From: Kryptolebias marmoratus
Lineage: Eukaryota > Chordata > Actinopteri > Cyprinodontiformes > Rivulidae
Assembly (NCBI RefSeq): GCF_001649575.2
Contig: NC_051434.1
Span: 2,631,763-2,695,762 of the forward strand
Direction of reading: 5' to 3'
Length of the DNA stretch: 64,000 nt
Shown: positions 37,379 to 49,000 of the stretch, in pieces
Layout: each line of letters starts with the position of its first letter
Numbering within the stretch: position 1 is the first letter of the stretch
Program-made: the position numbers and the translations under genes
Notes under the pieces: generated by a model
The model's input: the letters and a program-made list of their open reading frames with translations, nothing else
Told to the model about the DNA's origin: nothing
The model's database searches: none

Positions 37379-38516
37379 ATGATCAAATTAATTCTGTTGC
37401 TCCTCTTCTGTCGCGTTTCATCAACCGGTGAGAACACACAACTTCCCTCTTTTTCTTTGGCTCATGTGTCAGAGCTGTCTTCTAGAGATGTTTATGCTTT
37501 CATTCACTTTCTCGTTTGCATATAAATGTTTTGTGTCTTCAAAGAGAAACACGCTCTGCAGTTTGGGTGTACTGGATCTTCAGGATTCCCGAACCAACCA
37601 GAGTCAGAAATGCTTGTTATGGTCGATGACACTCCAATCGGTTACTGCGATGGTACCAGCAGGTTAATCCATCTAAAGCATGACTGGGTGACGGGATTAC
37701 TTGATGACAACCCTGGTTTACTTCAGTGGATCCGCAGTGGTTTTGTGCATCAAAAACCATTTAATTTTAATGTAGTATTATTGAAATAGGTACACTGTGG
37801 TCTGCTCCCAAACAAAAGTTGATTTTTACTCTGTTTATACATACTGTATTTACAAAACATAGAGGAGCAGAACAGTCAGTCTTAGTTAACACTGAGATAC
37901 TTGCATGGATAAATAAGCTTATGAAAGTAATGATGATGGAACAGATGAATGCCCTTCTGGTGTAACCGGTTTTGTCTCAGTTGTTTATTTTTTTTCTCAC
38001 TCTTATTTCAACAGGGAAACTCACTAACATAACCATTCCGGTCATAAGTGCAGTGTTTGTGTTTGCCCTTGTTATCATGGCTGCTGCATATTTGATTCTT
38101 AAAAAGAAAAAAGGTGAGAAACTTTAAATGAAGTGTCCAACAGCAGGTCTCAGAGCCACAAAGGACATGAGTTTAATGTAGAAAGAGAAAAGGAAATAAG
38201 TTTTTCCAGTTGAGAGGATAAAAAAGTGTCACGCTTTCAGCGGTACTTTAATGAAACATGGTTTTTTTGTTACACCAAAAACTAAAACTTGTTCATATTT
38301 TGATTTTCAGCAAGCCACCCTTCACCCTGTGAGTAAAACCCATTTTATTCTGTTTCAGCTGAACAACAACATTATATTGATGCTTTTTAAAATCAGTTTC
38401 TGAATTTTCTGTGAGGGGATTTTAGATGGTCTGTTTATGATTTTACAGCTCCTGATCAAGGCTTAGATGTCTGTGAGACGATGGATCCAGAAACATTACA
38501 GATAAACTCAACTTAA
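37379..38516 (+). pseudogene. MHC class I-like alpha1-TM minigene (no alpha2/alpha3), one in-frame stop
   Basis: Exons with correct GT/AG borders: leader 37379-37427 (MIKLILLLLFCRVSST), alpha1 37545-37799, TM 38015-38113, a short cytoplasmic exon 38311-38328, and a last exon 38449-38516 ending QINST-stop. Every intron is phase 1, as in class I genes, and the total is 489 nt, a multiple of three (163 codons). The alpha1 is recognisable (SSGFPN, VDDTPIGYCD, HQKPF) and aligns with gene C to the LKQ near its end. There the Q codon (CAG) is replaced by TAG (37787-37789). Only 215 bp separate alpha1 from the TM exon, so there is no room for alpha2 and alpha3. If expressed it would give a secreted domain of about 80 residues, or, without the stop, a 162-residue alpha1-only membrane protein. 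A pseudogene is the simplest reading. Confidence 0.7.
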
Positions 38517-39065
38517 GGAAATGCCTGATTTTTAAATTACTCTTCATGTGATTACATTTGTGTATTTATAATCAATTGAATACAAATGTTTGAGATTGTG
38601 CCTTTATTTGAATGTACACACAGCGTAAAAAAGGTGCTAAAACATTTGACAGTGCATTAAACCATTATCTTTTTTAAGATCTGGGTAACACAGCAGAAGG
38701 AAACAAGTCTAAAATTGATTTCCACTAATGATAGTTTCTTTTTGACACAGATCAAACTATTTACATGCAGTTACCTCAGAAGGAAGTTATGTTGCTTAAC
38801 CAGTTCAGTCTAAGCAAACACACTTTATATATATATCAAAGCCAGTTTAAACATATAAGGGTAAAACATGTGACTACCATCTTTTTATTAATATTTAAAA
38901 ATATCTGAATATGAGATAAGTTGACAATATAACTACAACTACAGCAACAGACTATCACTAATGTGGCAACACTCTAGATGCTCTAAAACACAATGTAAAT
39001 ATAACAAAAATGTGAATCTAAATGCAAATGAAGTGTTGAATCTTCAAGGATAATAACTTATTGAT

Positions 39066-39430
39066 AAGGGTGGTGGAGAATGACAGGGCTAAGATACTGT
39101 GGACTGACAAACAGGTGATGGCTAACACTGGACATTGTGGTTATAGATAAGATACATTAGAAAGCAGTGGTGATAGATGTAGCAGTCCCAAGCGTCTGTA
39201 ACATCAGGAGGAAGGGGCGAAAAGCTTGAGAAATACTAAGGGCTGAAAGAGGAAATAGAGAAGCTGTGGAGAATCAAAGCCTCCTTGGTACCAGTGGTCA
39301 TCGGAGCGCTCAGTGCTGTGACCCCCAGACTGGAGGAGAGGCTCCAACAGATCCCAGGAACAACCTCAGACATCTCCATCCGGAAGCGTAGTCCTAGAAA
39401 CAGTTAAGATAGTCCCAACCCTCTGGTAGA
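39066..39430 (+). mobile_element. Non-LTR retrotransposon ORF fragment
   Basis: Decayed plus-strand coding sequence with phrases typical of the C-terminal part of a widespread fish LINE polyprotein (VVENDRAKILW, then VPVVIGA, AVTPRLEERLQQIPGTTSDI). It carries stops and frameshifts. It lies between the TM exon of gene A and the plus-strand minigene, and the same fragment is found beside gene B, so it was inserted before the unit duplicated. Confidence 0.75.
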
Positions 39431-39750
39431 AGAACCGAGCTTGAAGTAAATTGGTACCGCCCATGTGGAAAAAAAAAGGGAAAGATGAGAGTTTTATATA
39501 TATATCCATCCATGCATCCATTCATCCATTTTCTTTTACCCGCTTCTCTGTTTTTGGGTCGCGGGGGGCTGGTGCCTTATGTATATATATATTTATATAT
39601 ATATAATTTATAAACACACACACATCTTTGCCACTTGCCCTCTGTGCTTCCATTGTTTAAGTTTTATAGCCGTATTTTATAAAAATATTAAAGCATTGAT
39701 ATGAGTATTCATTTGAAACTTTATGATTAAGTAAAACAGTTTTTCCTCAC

Positions 39751-42700
39751 CTCCTTTATTGTTTTTTATCCAGAAGAAGACACCAGCGATGAATACCAGA
39801 ACAAAAATTCCAACAACAGCTCCAACAACAGGACCAACTGGGAACTCTGATGGAGAAATTGTGAAGGATCAAAAGTCAAATAAATAAAATAATAAATTGA
39901 AACTCAAGTTGTGTAGTTCTGAAGTGGTTTCCATGTAGGTCTTGTTTTATATGATACATATTTTTGGCTTTAATGGTTGAGAATGCAACATTTAGGCAAC
40001 ATTTTGCTCTAAAAACTTAATGTATGTCTTTGCATCAGTGTTACATCACAGAAATGTAAATGAAGTGTATCTCACCCCTATTTGTACGAATTAGTGCTTT
40101 ATTTAGTTTGATGATTAAGTCGTCTTTGATGCCAGAGAGCTGAAACACACAGTCATATCTCTTCCAGTCTTCAAATTTGATTGATGATATATTTAACTCA
40201 ACACTCATCTGGAAGGTCTCATCATTGTTTGGTAGGATGTCACCTTTTTCCACGCCCTCATGAATCTCCTCTCCATCCTTCCTCCAGAACATTTCAGCTC
40301 TATCAGGGTAGAAGTGTGTAGCGAAGCAGCTGATTGGAGAGGATGGAGTCCTCTGGAGGAGAGACACTGAAGGCTTTTCTGCAGAGGAAATTATTAACTC
40401 AAAACTGAAACATATTGTGTTTTTATTTTTGTGGATTAGAAATAGAAAGGGTGTAATACAGTTTTGTGGCTATAACAAAAGCCAGTGCAGGTCATTGAAC
40501 TTACTAGTTCTCTGCAGAAATCTCCCATGGTGGACATACATCTTCAGCCAGTCAGGATACTGGTAGTTCAAAAATTTTTTATTTTCTTCTAATAGACCTA
40601 TATTTGCATCCCAGTTCAGTTTTGTGTTGACAGCTTTTGGTGTTAAAGCAATCCATGTGAATGTCTTCAGGTCCAAGGATATAAAATCTTCTCCATCATA
40701 ACCAAACTGATCAAAACCTTTGGTTTCTCCAGTTTCATCATCCCACTCACAACCAGTCAGTCTCTGTAAGACGTGGGGACCTTAAAGATAAACGGATACA
40801 AACAAAAGTAACAAATTCTAGAAACCCCAAGTATCAGTTTGCAGAGTTTATTAGAATACAAGGTCAAGATAAATCAATATTTCAGAATATGTTTATTTTC
40901 TGAATCTTTGTGTTTTTTTCATGAAGTAACACTGAATCAAACTGATTTGTATTTTTGCAGAAAAACCCTCGCAATTGATTTTTAAAATGTTTTTCATTTA
41001 TAATTAATTGAAGAAACAATAAGATAAAAGGTAAAGACATTATGTCACAGTTATTAGCCAGAACAAACCAGTATGGGAATTTGTTTTGACTTTTATACAA
41101 CAAACTAGAGAAATAAAGTATTTAGAAAACTGACAGATTACAAGGAATGTCTAATAATTACTAAAAGTCTGAAAGAATTACTTCTGGGGTTAATAACATC
41201 ACTAAAAGGGGTTTGATTTCAACTTGGCTGCTATGTTAAGTTTGGAATAAGGGACTTGATCTTTTTAACTACTTGATTTTAAGGGAATGTTAAATTACTA
41301 TAACAGGATGGACAAAGTAGGAACAAGCACGAATGTCTGGATATGTTACTGCAGACACCACCTGCTATTTATCTGAAATCCAATAATTCCAATAATCCAA
41401 TAATTTGATTGGTTTTTGTAATGTTTTTTTCCTTCTTTGGTTTGAAATCTATTTTGCTAAAGAAGGTCCTGCAGTGCAGCGTTTGTGTCTTTTTAGCAGG
41501 GAAATTCCATGCAAAGCAGAACTCCATAAATACAGTTAGCTCACAGTTTCCCTAAAGGAAGAAAAAGCACTATTGTATACCTATGCAAGTGACAAATCAA
41601 TATACTTTATGAACACTACAAAAGCACATCAGGTTAAGATGAACGAGCTTATTCTTACAGAGCTTGTCTGAATTTTCAGAAAAATGTTGCTATTTGAGCT
41701 GCTGTTTTATAAATGTGTCTAATTCTGGGCAATACCATAAAAATTTGTTTGAAGCATAAACTACAAAAAATATGAGACAGAATTAAATAGACTAATAAGA
41801 AGCTCAAGTCAAATTTATAAAAAACTTGATCTTGGTATGGCATTAAGCTGAGAGAAGTGAATGATTAAGACTATAAAACTGTGGAAATGACAGCTAAACA
41901 CTGAGTGCTAGGGAGAAGAGTGTCTTAAAATCTGTAGTATTTAGTTTTAGTTTCACATTGTTTACTTTTGATTGTTAGTGTCACTTGTGTTTGAAAGTTG
42001 GGGTGAAAAAGACTTTCTGACCCATGTATTGTGCTGACTGGGAGGCCATCTCTATTTCTGGATGTCTGGGAGATAGTTGAAGGACTTGAAGACATATCCC
42101 GCACTCAAAGTCAGAAAATGCAAATTCCATCAAAAAGCCGAGTGAGTTTTAAACTAGGAATACTCTTTTTGCGAAGCAACACTTCTCAAAACAGATCTAG
42201 TTCTAATCTGTTCATAAGTAAATGCATTTTTTTAAACCACAGAGATTTCCAACAGTTTTTACTTTAAAATGAATTTACACTCAGAGTTAAATATTTTAGA
42301 ACAAAATAAAATGGCATATAAAAGGACATATTACCCTCAGTGTCGGAACCTTGCTTCAAATTATCCATGCTTAGTCTGAAGGCCTGCTGATGTAAAAGAC
42401 ACCTTTCAGAGTACCAGTCAAGGTGCCCTGAGTCGTTTTTAACCAGTTCCTTTGCCCACTCCTGTTTGGGTTCAGCTTTCTTGTTGCTGTCACAGTAACC
42501 CACCTGAACTTCATCTACTGTTGCAGTTGCCATAAACTCCGGAAAGTCTGGGAGTCCAGAAGTGCCAATAAGTAAATATTTCAGAGAATGTCTCACTGCA
42601 GAGAAAAGATTTGGATTTGTTTATTAATTTTACAAAGAGTAATTCAGAATATGTAAAAAAGAAGTTACAATAAAAACTTTAAATACAGAAAAACAAATTA

Positions 42701-42983
42701 ACCACTTTTTTTCCCTCTACTATATACCCTGCATATTGATTTTACAGCAAGGGATTGTGCACTCATAGCTGATTTAAATACTTTAGGACTGTCTACTTTA
42801 GAAATGATAAATGTTTTCGTAAACACACACAACATCTGACACTAACGTTTAACAGTATTTACGGAATGAGAATAAGGTGTTACTCGGCGGAAAACAAACC
42901 GCTTCAACTAAAATAAAATATTTAGCATTTTTACCTGCGAATGCAACGTTGCAGAAAAAGAGCAAAACAAATAATTTCCTCAT
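39751..42983 (-). CDS. MHC class I heavy chain, gene A (U-lineage type, 3' end incomplete)
   Basis: Cell-surface class I-like chain that would pair with beta2-microglobulin. Exons on the minus strand: leader 42935-42983 (MRKLFVLLFFCNVAFA), alpha1 42335-42595, alpha2 40505-40780, alpha3 40076-40378, TM 39751-39846; all introns are phase 1 and no stops interrupt. Alpha3 has the Ig-type pattern (ISCFATHFYPDRAEMFW and YDCVF). Oddities by alignment to classical class I: alpha2 Cys164 is Tyr (NYQYPDW), so the alpha2 disulfide is lost; Tyr59 is His; Lys146 is Asn; Tyr159 is Phe; and the usual glycosylation site at the alpha1 end is missing (GSDTEG). Alpha1 has two extra cysteines (GYCD and ERC). I found no cytoplasmic exon; a LINE fragment occupies the expected region. 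Likely non-classical or decaying. Confidence 0.85.
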
Positions 42984-43796
42984 CTTGTTTTGGTAGAGCT
43001 CACGATTTGATTCAGGAACGATGTGTGGAGTTTGAGTCAGGAACAAGAGAAAACAAAATACTGAAACCAACTAAAATCTGCAGGACCGGAGTGTGTTTAA
43101 TAGTGTTGGCAAAATCGAAACTTTATGGAACAAAACATTGTTACAATCTAATGGTTCTGAGGAGCGCATGTCACGTGAGTTTTCATTTCCGCGTTCCATT
43201 AAATCACTAAATGTTCCACAACAACAGGATTTAAATTCAGTGAAACTCAAACAAAAACGCGGTGATCTTATTTTGTTTAAAAATAAAACGGAATACTACA
43301 ATTACACAAAATAAAAATAAATGTATATTTTATGTGTAAATGATTATATCTCATGTCCTGACTGATGGTTGATTAACCTTCTAACAATAAAAAACATTTC
43401 AAAGTTTTTCTAAACAATCTCCGTCCTCTTCCTCCCGTGAATCACGCGGACAGACACAGTTGTGTCGCAAGGTGCGCGTTTGGCAATGGGTGGTCCAAAT
43501 GCGCTGTTGTCTGTGCGCCATGCGCATCGCGCTCAGGTGACCTGGATTTGTGTGGGTCAGGTGCATTGTGCTGGATAGTCAGTCTTAATTAACACTGAGA
43601 TACTAGCGTGGATAAATTAGCTCATGAAAAGTAATGGAGGAACAGATTATTGCCTTTCTGGTGAAACCGGTTCTCTCTCAGTTGATTTTTTTTCAACAGG
43701 GAAACTCAGTAACATAACCATTCCAGTCAGTGTTTGTGTTGGCCCCTATTGTCATGGCTGCTGAATATATGAACGTTAAAAAGAAAAAAGGTGAGA
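42018..43796. repeat. Copy 1 of a 1,779-bp identical duplication (gene A side)
   Basis: By eye this matches 51541-53319 base for base with a constant offset of 9523 and no indels. It covers part of the alpha1-alpha2 intron, the alpha1 exon, leader, promoter region and the relic TM exon of the next unit. The first differences outside are C/T at 42017 and A/G at 43797. Confidence 0.9.
43178..43189 (-). promoter_or_regulatory. ISRE-like element upstream of class I gene A
   Basis: The minus strand reads GAAATGAAAACT, one mismatch from the interferon-stimulated response element GAAANNGAAACT. It lies about 195 bp upstream of the gene A initiator and is followed by CACGTGAC. Interferon elements in this position are normal for class I promoters. 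I did not find a clear SXY module. Confidence 0.5.
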
Positions 43797-43958
43797 AACT
43801 TTGAATTAATCCAACAGTAAGTCTCAGAGCCACAAAGAACATAAGTTTTTCTGTGAGGGGATTTTAGATGGTCTGTTTCTGATCTTGCAGCTCCTGATCA
43901 AGGCTTAGATGTCTGTGAGACGATGGATCCAAAAACATTACAGATAAACTCAACTTAA
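43700..43958 (+). pseudogene. Relic TM and tail exons of plus-strand class I-like gene, unit 2
   Basis: The TM exon (43700-43790) and last exon (43891-43958) match those of the 37.4-38.5 kb minigene. The TM exon has lost 8 nt (the ATAAGTGC after GTC), which shifts the frame to a TGA. The 18-nt exon, alpha1 and leader are absent; the promoter of gene A lies where they would be expected. The tail exon is still nearly intact. Confidence 0.8.
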
Positions 43959-45224
43959 GGAGATTCCTGATTTTTAAATTACTCTTCATGTAATTACATT
44001 TAAAAGTATATTTATAATCAATTGAGAACAAATGTTTTAGATTGTGGCTTTACTTGAATGTACACACAGCATAAAAAGGTGCTAAAACATTTGACAGTGC
44101 ATTAAACATTTATCTTTTTAAAGATCTGTGAAGGAGGAAACAAGTTGAAACCTGATTTGCACTGATGATAGTTTCTTATCAGATCAAACTATTACCACAA
44201 AGTTACCTTAGAAGGAAGTTATGCTGCTTAATCAGTTCAGTCTAAGCAGAGGGAAAAACCAGAGAATCTGATATATATTTGAAAAAAAAAAAAATTTAAA
44301 GCCAGTTTAAACATAATTATGTTGAAAACATGCGACTACCATCTTTTTATTATTATTATTATTATTATTTAAAAGTATCTGAAGATAAACTGACAACAAA
44401 ACTACAACTACAGGAACAGGCTGTCACTAATGTGGCACCACTCTAGATACTTAAACATTATGTGAATATAACAAAAATATGATTCTTATTGCAAGTTATG
44501 CATTTGATCTTTAATAATAAAAATGTATTGACAGATTAATTGCAAACATTTCTTTCTGTTTTAGTTTTTAAGACACAGTTGACAATTCCAGAGCTTTATT
44601 TAATCTTTTTGTTAAGTTTAATATCATAAACTGAAGGAAACACCGCTGATTCTGTAAACTCTTAAATAAATAAAAAACAAGCCACCCAAACTTATGTGTT
44701 TGTGTTTATTTTATTGTCATTTCCATCAACATTTTTTAATATGCTCAAACAATTCATTACATAAACTTTGTAGAAAAACAACATATTTTAAAAACTGAAT
44801 AAGTGTACATCAAAAAGGAGTCGATATGTCTGTGAGTTAATCGTTTGTGTAATTTAGGGTGTAGTGCTGTTTTAATATGAAATTACACTTGTTTGTAAAA
44901 AAAATAAAAAGCTTAGGCCAGGAACATTTAGCCTTGCTTTTTGTTTCTTTTTTGCCAAATAGATTGTGTCTTTGAAGGACATGAAATTCAGCTGCATCTA
45001 CTGATGGCTAACATTATTCAGCTACAGTATATCATTGCATAAAATGTAACAAGAGTAAAAATAAAATAAATATAAAAATTAATTTAAGAAGTAAGATTTA
45101 GATGATAATTAATTTTTTATACCCCCCCACCAAGAAGAATAAAATATTCTTTGACTCAGGTGAGAGAAATAGATTCATGAAAGCTGTTCAGTCTGATGAC
45201 ACTGGAGATTTTCGAGGTACTGGC

Positions 45225-45790
45225 TCTGCAAAGATGCCTCAAAGACAGGTTAACACATAACAGCAGGATGTAAGATGCAGGCAGGCAAAGTGTACATGGA
45301 ACGCCATAACCCAGCAGCTGGAATAGTGTGCAGGAACATCTGTACTATGGACTGGAAGTCCCACAGTCAAAGTGGGAGACTCCACCTGAGGTAGTGGAGA
45401 ACGGCAGAGCTAAGATATTGTGGGACTTCCAGATCCAGAAAGATAAACAGGTGATGGCTAACACTGGACATTGTGGTTATAGATAAGATACATTAGAAAG
45501 CAGTGGTGATAGATGTAGCAGTCCCAAGCGACTGTAACATCAGGAAGAAGGAGCGAGAAGCTTGAGAAATACTAAGGGCTGAAAGAGGAAAAAGAGAAGC
45601 TGTGGAGAATCAAGGCCTCCTTGGTACCAGTGGTCATCGGAGCGCTCGGTGCTGTGACCCCCAGACTGGAGGAGAGGCTCCAACAGATCCCAGGAACAAC
45701 CTCAGACATCTCCATCCGGAAGCGTAGTGCTAGAAACAGTTAAGATAGTCCCAACCCTCTGGTATAAGAACCAAGCTTGAAGTAAATCAG
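45225..45790 (+). mobile_element. Non-LTR retrotransposon ORF fragment
   Basis: A longer copy of the fragment near 39.1 kb. The frame YGLEVPQSKWETPPEVVENG and then AKILWDFQIQ is a familiar part of fish LINE polyproteins, followed by VPVVIGALGAVTPRLEER and LQQIPGTTSDI. Stops and shifts show that it is dead. It retains DFQIQK, which the gene A copy has lost. Confidence 0.78.
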
Positions 45791-45831
45791 GTCCGTCCAT
45801 GTGAAAAAACAAAAAACAGGGCGAAATGAGA

Positions 45832-45835
<4 letters not shown>

Positions 45836-45879
<44 letters not shown>
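45836..45879. repeat. (TA)n microsatellite
   Basis: TA run of about 44 bp next to the LINE fragment, 3' of gene B. The corresponding place near gene A (about 39497 and 39583-39610) has only short broken TA runs. Confidence 0.9.
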
Positions 45880-45882
<3 letters not shown>

Positions 45883-46025
45883 TTATAAACACACACACAT
45901 CTTTGCCACTTGCCCTCTGTGCTTCCATTGTTTAAGTTTTATAGACATATTTTATAAAAATATTAAAGCATTGATATGAGTATTCATTTGAAACTTTATG
46001 ATTGAGTAAAACAGTTTTTCCTCAC

Positions 46026-49000
46026 CACCATTACTGTATTTTATCCAGAAGAAGACACCAGCGACGAATACCAGAACAACAATTCCAACAACTGCTCCAA
46101 CAACAGGACCAACTGGGAACTCTGATGGAGAAACTGTGAAGGATCAAAAGTCAAATAAATAAAACAATAAATTGTAACTCAAGTTGTGTACATATCAAGT
46201 GGTTTTCATGTAGGTCTTGTTCTATATGAAACATATTTTTGGCTTTAATCGTTGAGAATGTTCCTCAAAAACAGTTTTAAATGAAATACACTGTTCCTGT
46301 GAAAGTCAGATTATAAAGACCTTAAACCCAAAGATATTAGCAATTTCCCCCAGAGGGTTGTCTAAAGACTTCCTGATTTGTTAAAAGATATAAAAATTGA
46401 AATTGTCAAAAGTTGATTCAACACATTACAACTTTTGTAATAAGCTTACTATTTCCCCTGAATTTTTTTTATGATATATCAATTTCATAATTGCATTCCA
46501 TTTGTATAAAACAATCTAAAGTTCTGAAAGTGAATTAACAAAATTAAAGAGGTGGTTTTGCAAAAAAACTCATAAATTTACCAAGTTTACACTAACATGT
46601 CTTTCAACTTGGATTATTTGTTGAATCCTGTTTGACTGTGGTCTTGAAGTCTAAAGAAAAAGGTTTTTTTTGTTTATTTGTGAGTCAACCCCTCTACAGA
46701 TGTGGGTAAGTTTTAGACTTCCTGTAACAGGTATTTATACTTTAACAGGTTTGCAAATCAAGAATGCTCCTTGGAATGTGTTAATTATTTCTATTTTTGT
46801 TAACTGTGCTTTGACGTGAAAATGCTTATGTTTTTCATAAGAAAATAAAACAAGAAATTTTACAACAATTCATTTAAAGAGCAGCTGAGCTGAAGTATAG
46901 TAGGAAGTCTGACCATAACCACTGTTTATTATATAATTCTCTTTATATTCTTCCCTTTAGACAAGTTAAGATTTCAGGGAGGCAAGTCCAGCAGCCTTTA
47001 CAAAAACGCCTTAACAAACATGGAAAAAATATGGTCTTGAAGGCAGCACTTTGCTCTAAAAACTTAAAGTATTTTCCTGCATCAGTGTTACATCACAGAA
47101 ATGTAAATGAAGTGTATCTCACCCCTATTTGTACGAATTAGTGCTTTATTTAGTTTGATGATTAAGTCGTCTTTGATGCCAGAGAGCTGAAACACACAGT
47201 CATATCTCTTCCAGTCTTCAAGTTTGATTGATGATATATTTAACTCAACACTCATCTGGAAGGTCTCGTCATTGTTTGGTAGGATCTCGCCTTTTTCCAC
47301 GCCCTCATGAATCTCCTCTCCATCCTTCCTCCAGAACATTTCAGCTCTATCAGGGTAGAAGTGTGTAGCGAAGCAGCTGATTGGAGAGGATGGAGTCCTC
47401 TGGAGGAGAGACACTGAAGGCTTTTCTGCAGAGGAAATTATTAACTCAAAACTGAAACATATTGTGTTTTTATTCATATTTTCTGTGAATTAGGAATATA
47501 AAGGGTGTATTATAGTTTTGTGGCTATAACAAAATCCAGTGCAGGTCATTTAACTTACCTGTTCTCTGCAGAAAACTTCTCCAATGGTGGACATACCTCT
47601 TCAGCAAGTCAGGACAATTGTTGATGTAATAGTTTTTATTGTCTTGTATTTGACCTTTAATTGCATTCCAGTTCACTTTTGTGTTGACAGCTTCTGATTT
47701 TAAAGCAATCCACAAGAATGTCTTCAGGTCCAAGGCCATAAAATCTTCTCCATCATAACCAAACTGATCAAAACCTTTGGTTTCTCCAGTCTCATCATCC
47801 CACTCACAACCAGTCAGTCTCTGTAAGACGTGGGGAGCTTAAAGATAAACGGATACAAGCAAAAGTAGCAAATTTTAGCAACCTCAAGTATCAGTTTGCA
47901 GAGTTTATTTGAATATTAGGTCAAGATGAATCAATATTTTGACTGATGCATCAGAATATGTTTATTTTCTGAATCTTTGTGTTTTTTTTTCATGAAGTAA
48001 CACTGAATCAAACTGAGTTGTTATATTGCAGAAAAAAACTCCACAACTGAATTTTTAAAAATGTTTTTCATTTTTAATTAATTGAAGAAACAATAAGATA
48101 TAAGGTAAAGACATTATGTGACAGTTATTAGCAAGACCAAACCAGTATGGGAATTTGTTTTGACTTTTATATACCAAACTAGAGAAATAAAGTATTTAGA
48201 AAACTAACAGATTACAAGGAATATCTGATAATTATTGAAAGTCAGAATGAATTACTTCTGCGGTTATTAACATCACTGAAAGAGGTTCGATTTCAGCTTG
48301 GCTGCTATGTTAAGTTTGTATCTAGAAAGTTCCTGGAGAAACTTTGAAGGGGCCTGAATCACTTTGTGCATTTACTGAAGGAGGATGACTCCAAAAGTTG
48401 ATTAGTTGTAGACAGGCATTATAAAAGGGCTGATCGTTGACACAGGAAGTGTCCATCTTTGAAATATGACCTTCCTATTGTACACCGTTGCAGATTTAGC
48501 GCTCATGGGCTCTTGTGACCTTGACCTTTGATCTCAAAATTCATTGGGGCTGATCCCTGACCCATGAGGAGTCCATCCATGTGTTGAGTTTGACCTTTCT
48601 ACTGTACACCGTTGCAGAGTTAGAGTGCGCAAGCTCTTGTGACCTTGAGACTTTGAAATCCTTAGCACTGATCCCTGATCCATGAGGGTTCTAGCTGTGC
48701 AGTTTGACTTTCTTACGTTACACGGTTGTCAAGTTATAGCATGCCCAAATTTTGATCTAGATTTTAACCTCACTAGCTTTGGAGGCCATCTTGATATTTT
48801 TATTTAGCATTCAATATGTGATAGAGCTCTGTTTCACCTAGTACCACACCAAATTTCAACTCCATATGTTTAAAGATGACTGAGTTGAAGCTGAAAGAAA
48901 CTTTAAGGAGCACAAAATGGCCGAAATTAGCATTAGCAAGGACTGAGTAGCATTCAATGACTTATATACTATATAGTATATAAGTCATTGGTAGCATTAG

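Larger units (their letters stand above)
43959..46025. other. Spacer between relic 2 and gene B
   Basis: It holds sequence shared with 38600-39010 and 53540-54060 (3' flank common to the three units), an ATT trinucleotide run (about 44347-44370), a LINE fragment (45225-45790) and a (TA)n tract. No convincing cytoplasmic exon for gene B was found. Confidence 0.6.

Noticed and set aside
42031..42267. 78-codon plus-strand frame that recurs exactly at 51554-51790
   Set aside because: The recurrence is only due to the 1,779-bp identical block. It lies antisense in a class I intron and has no protein character.
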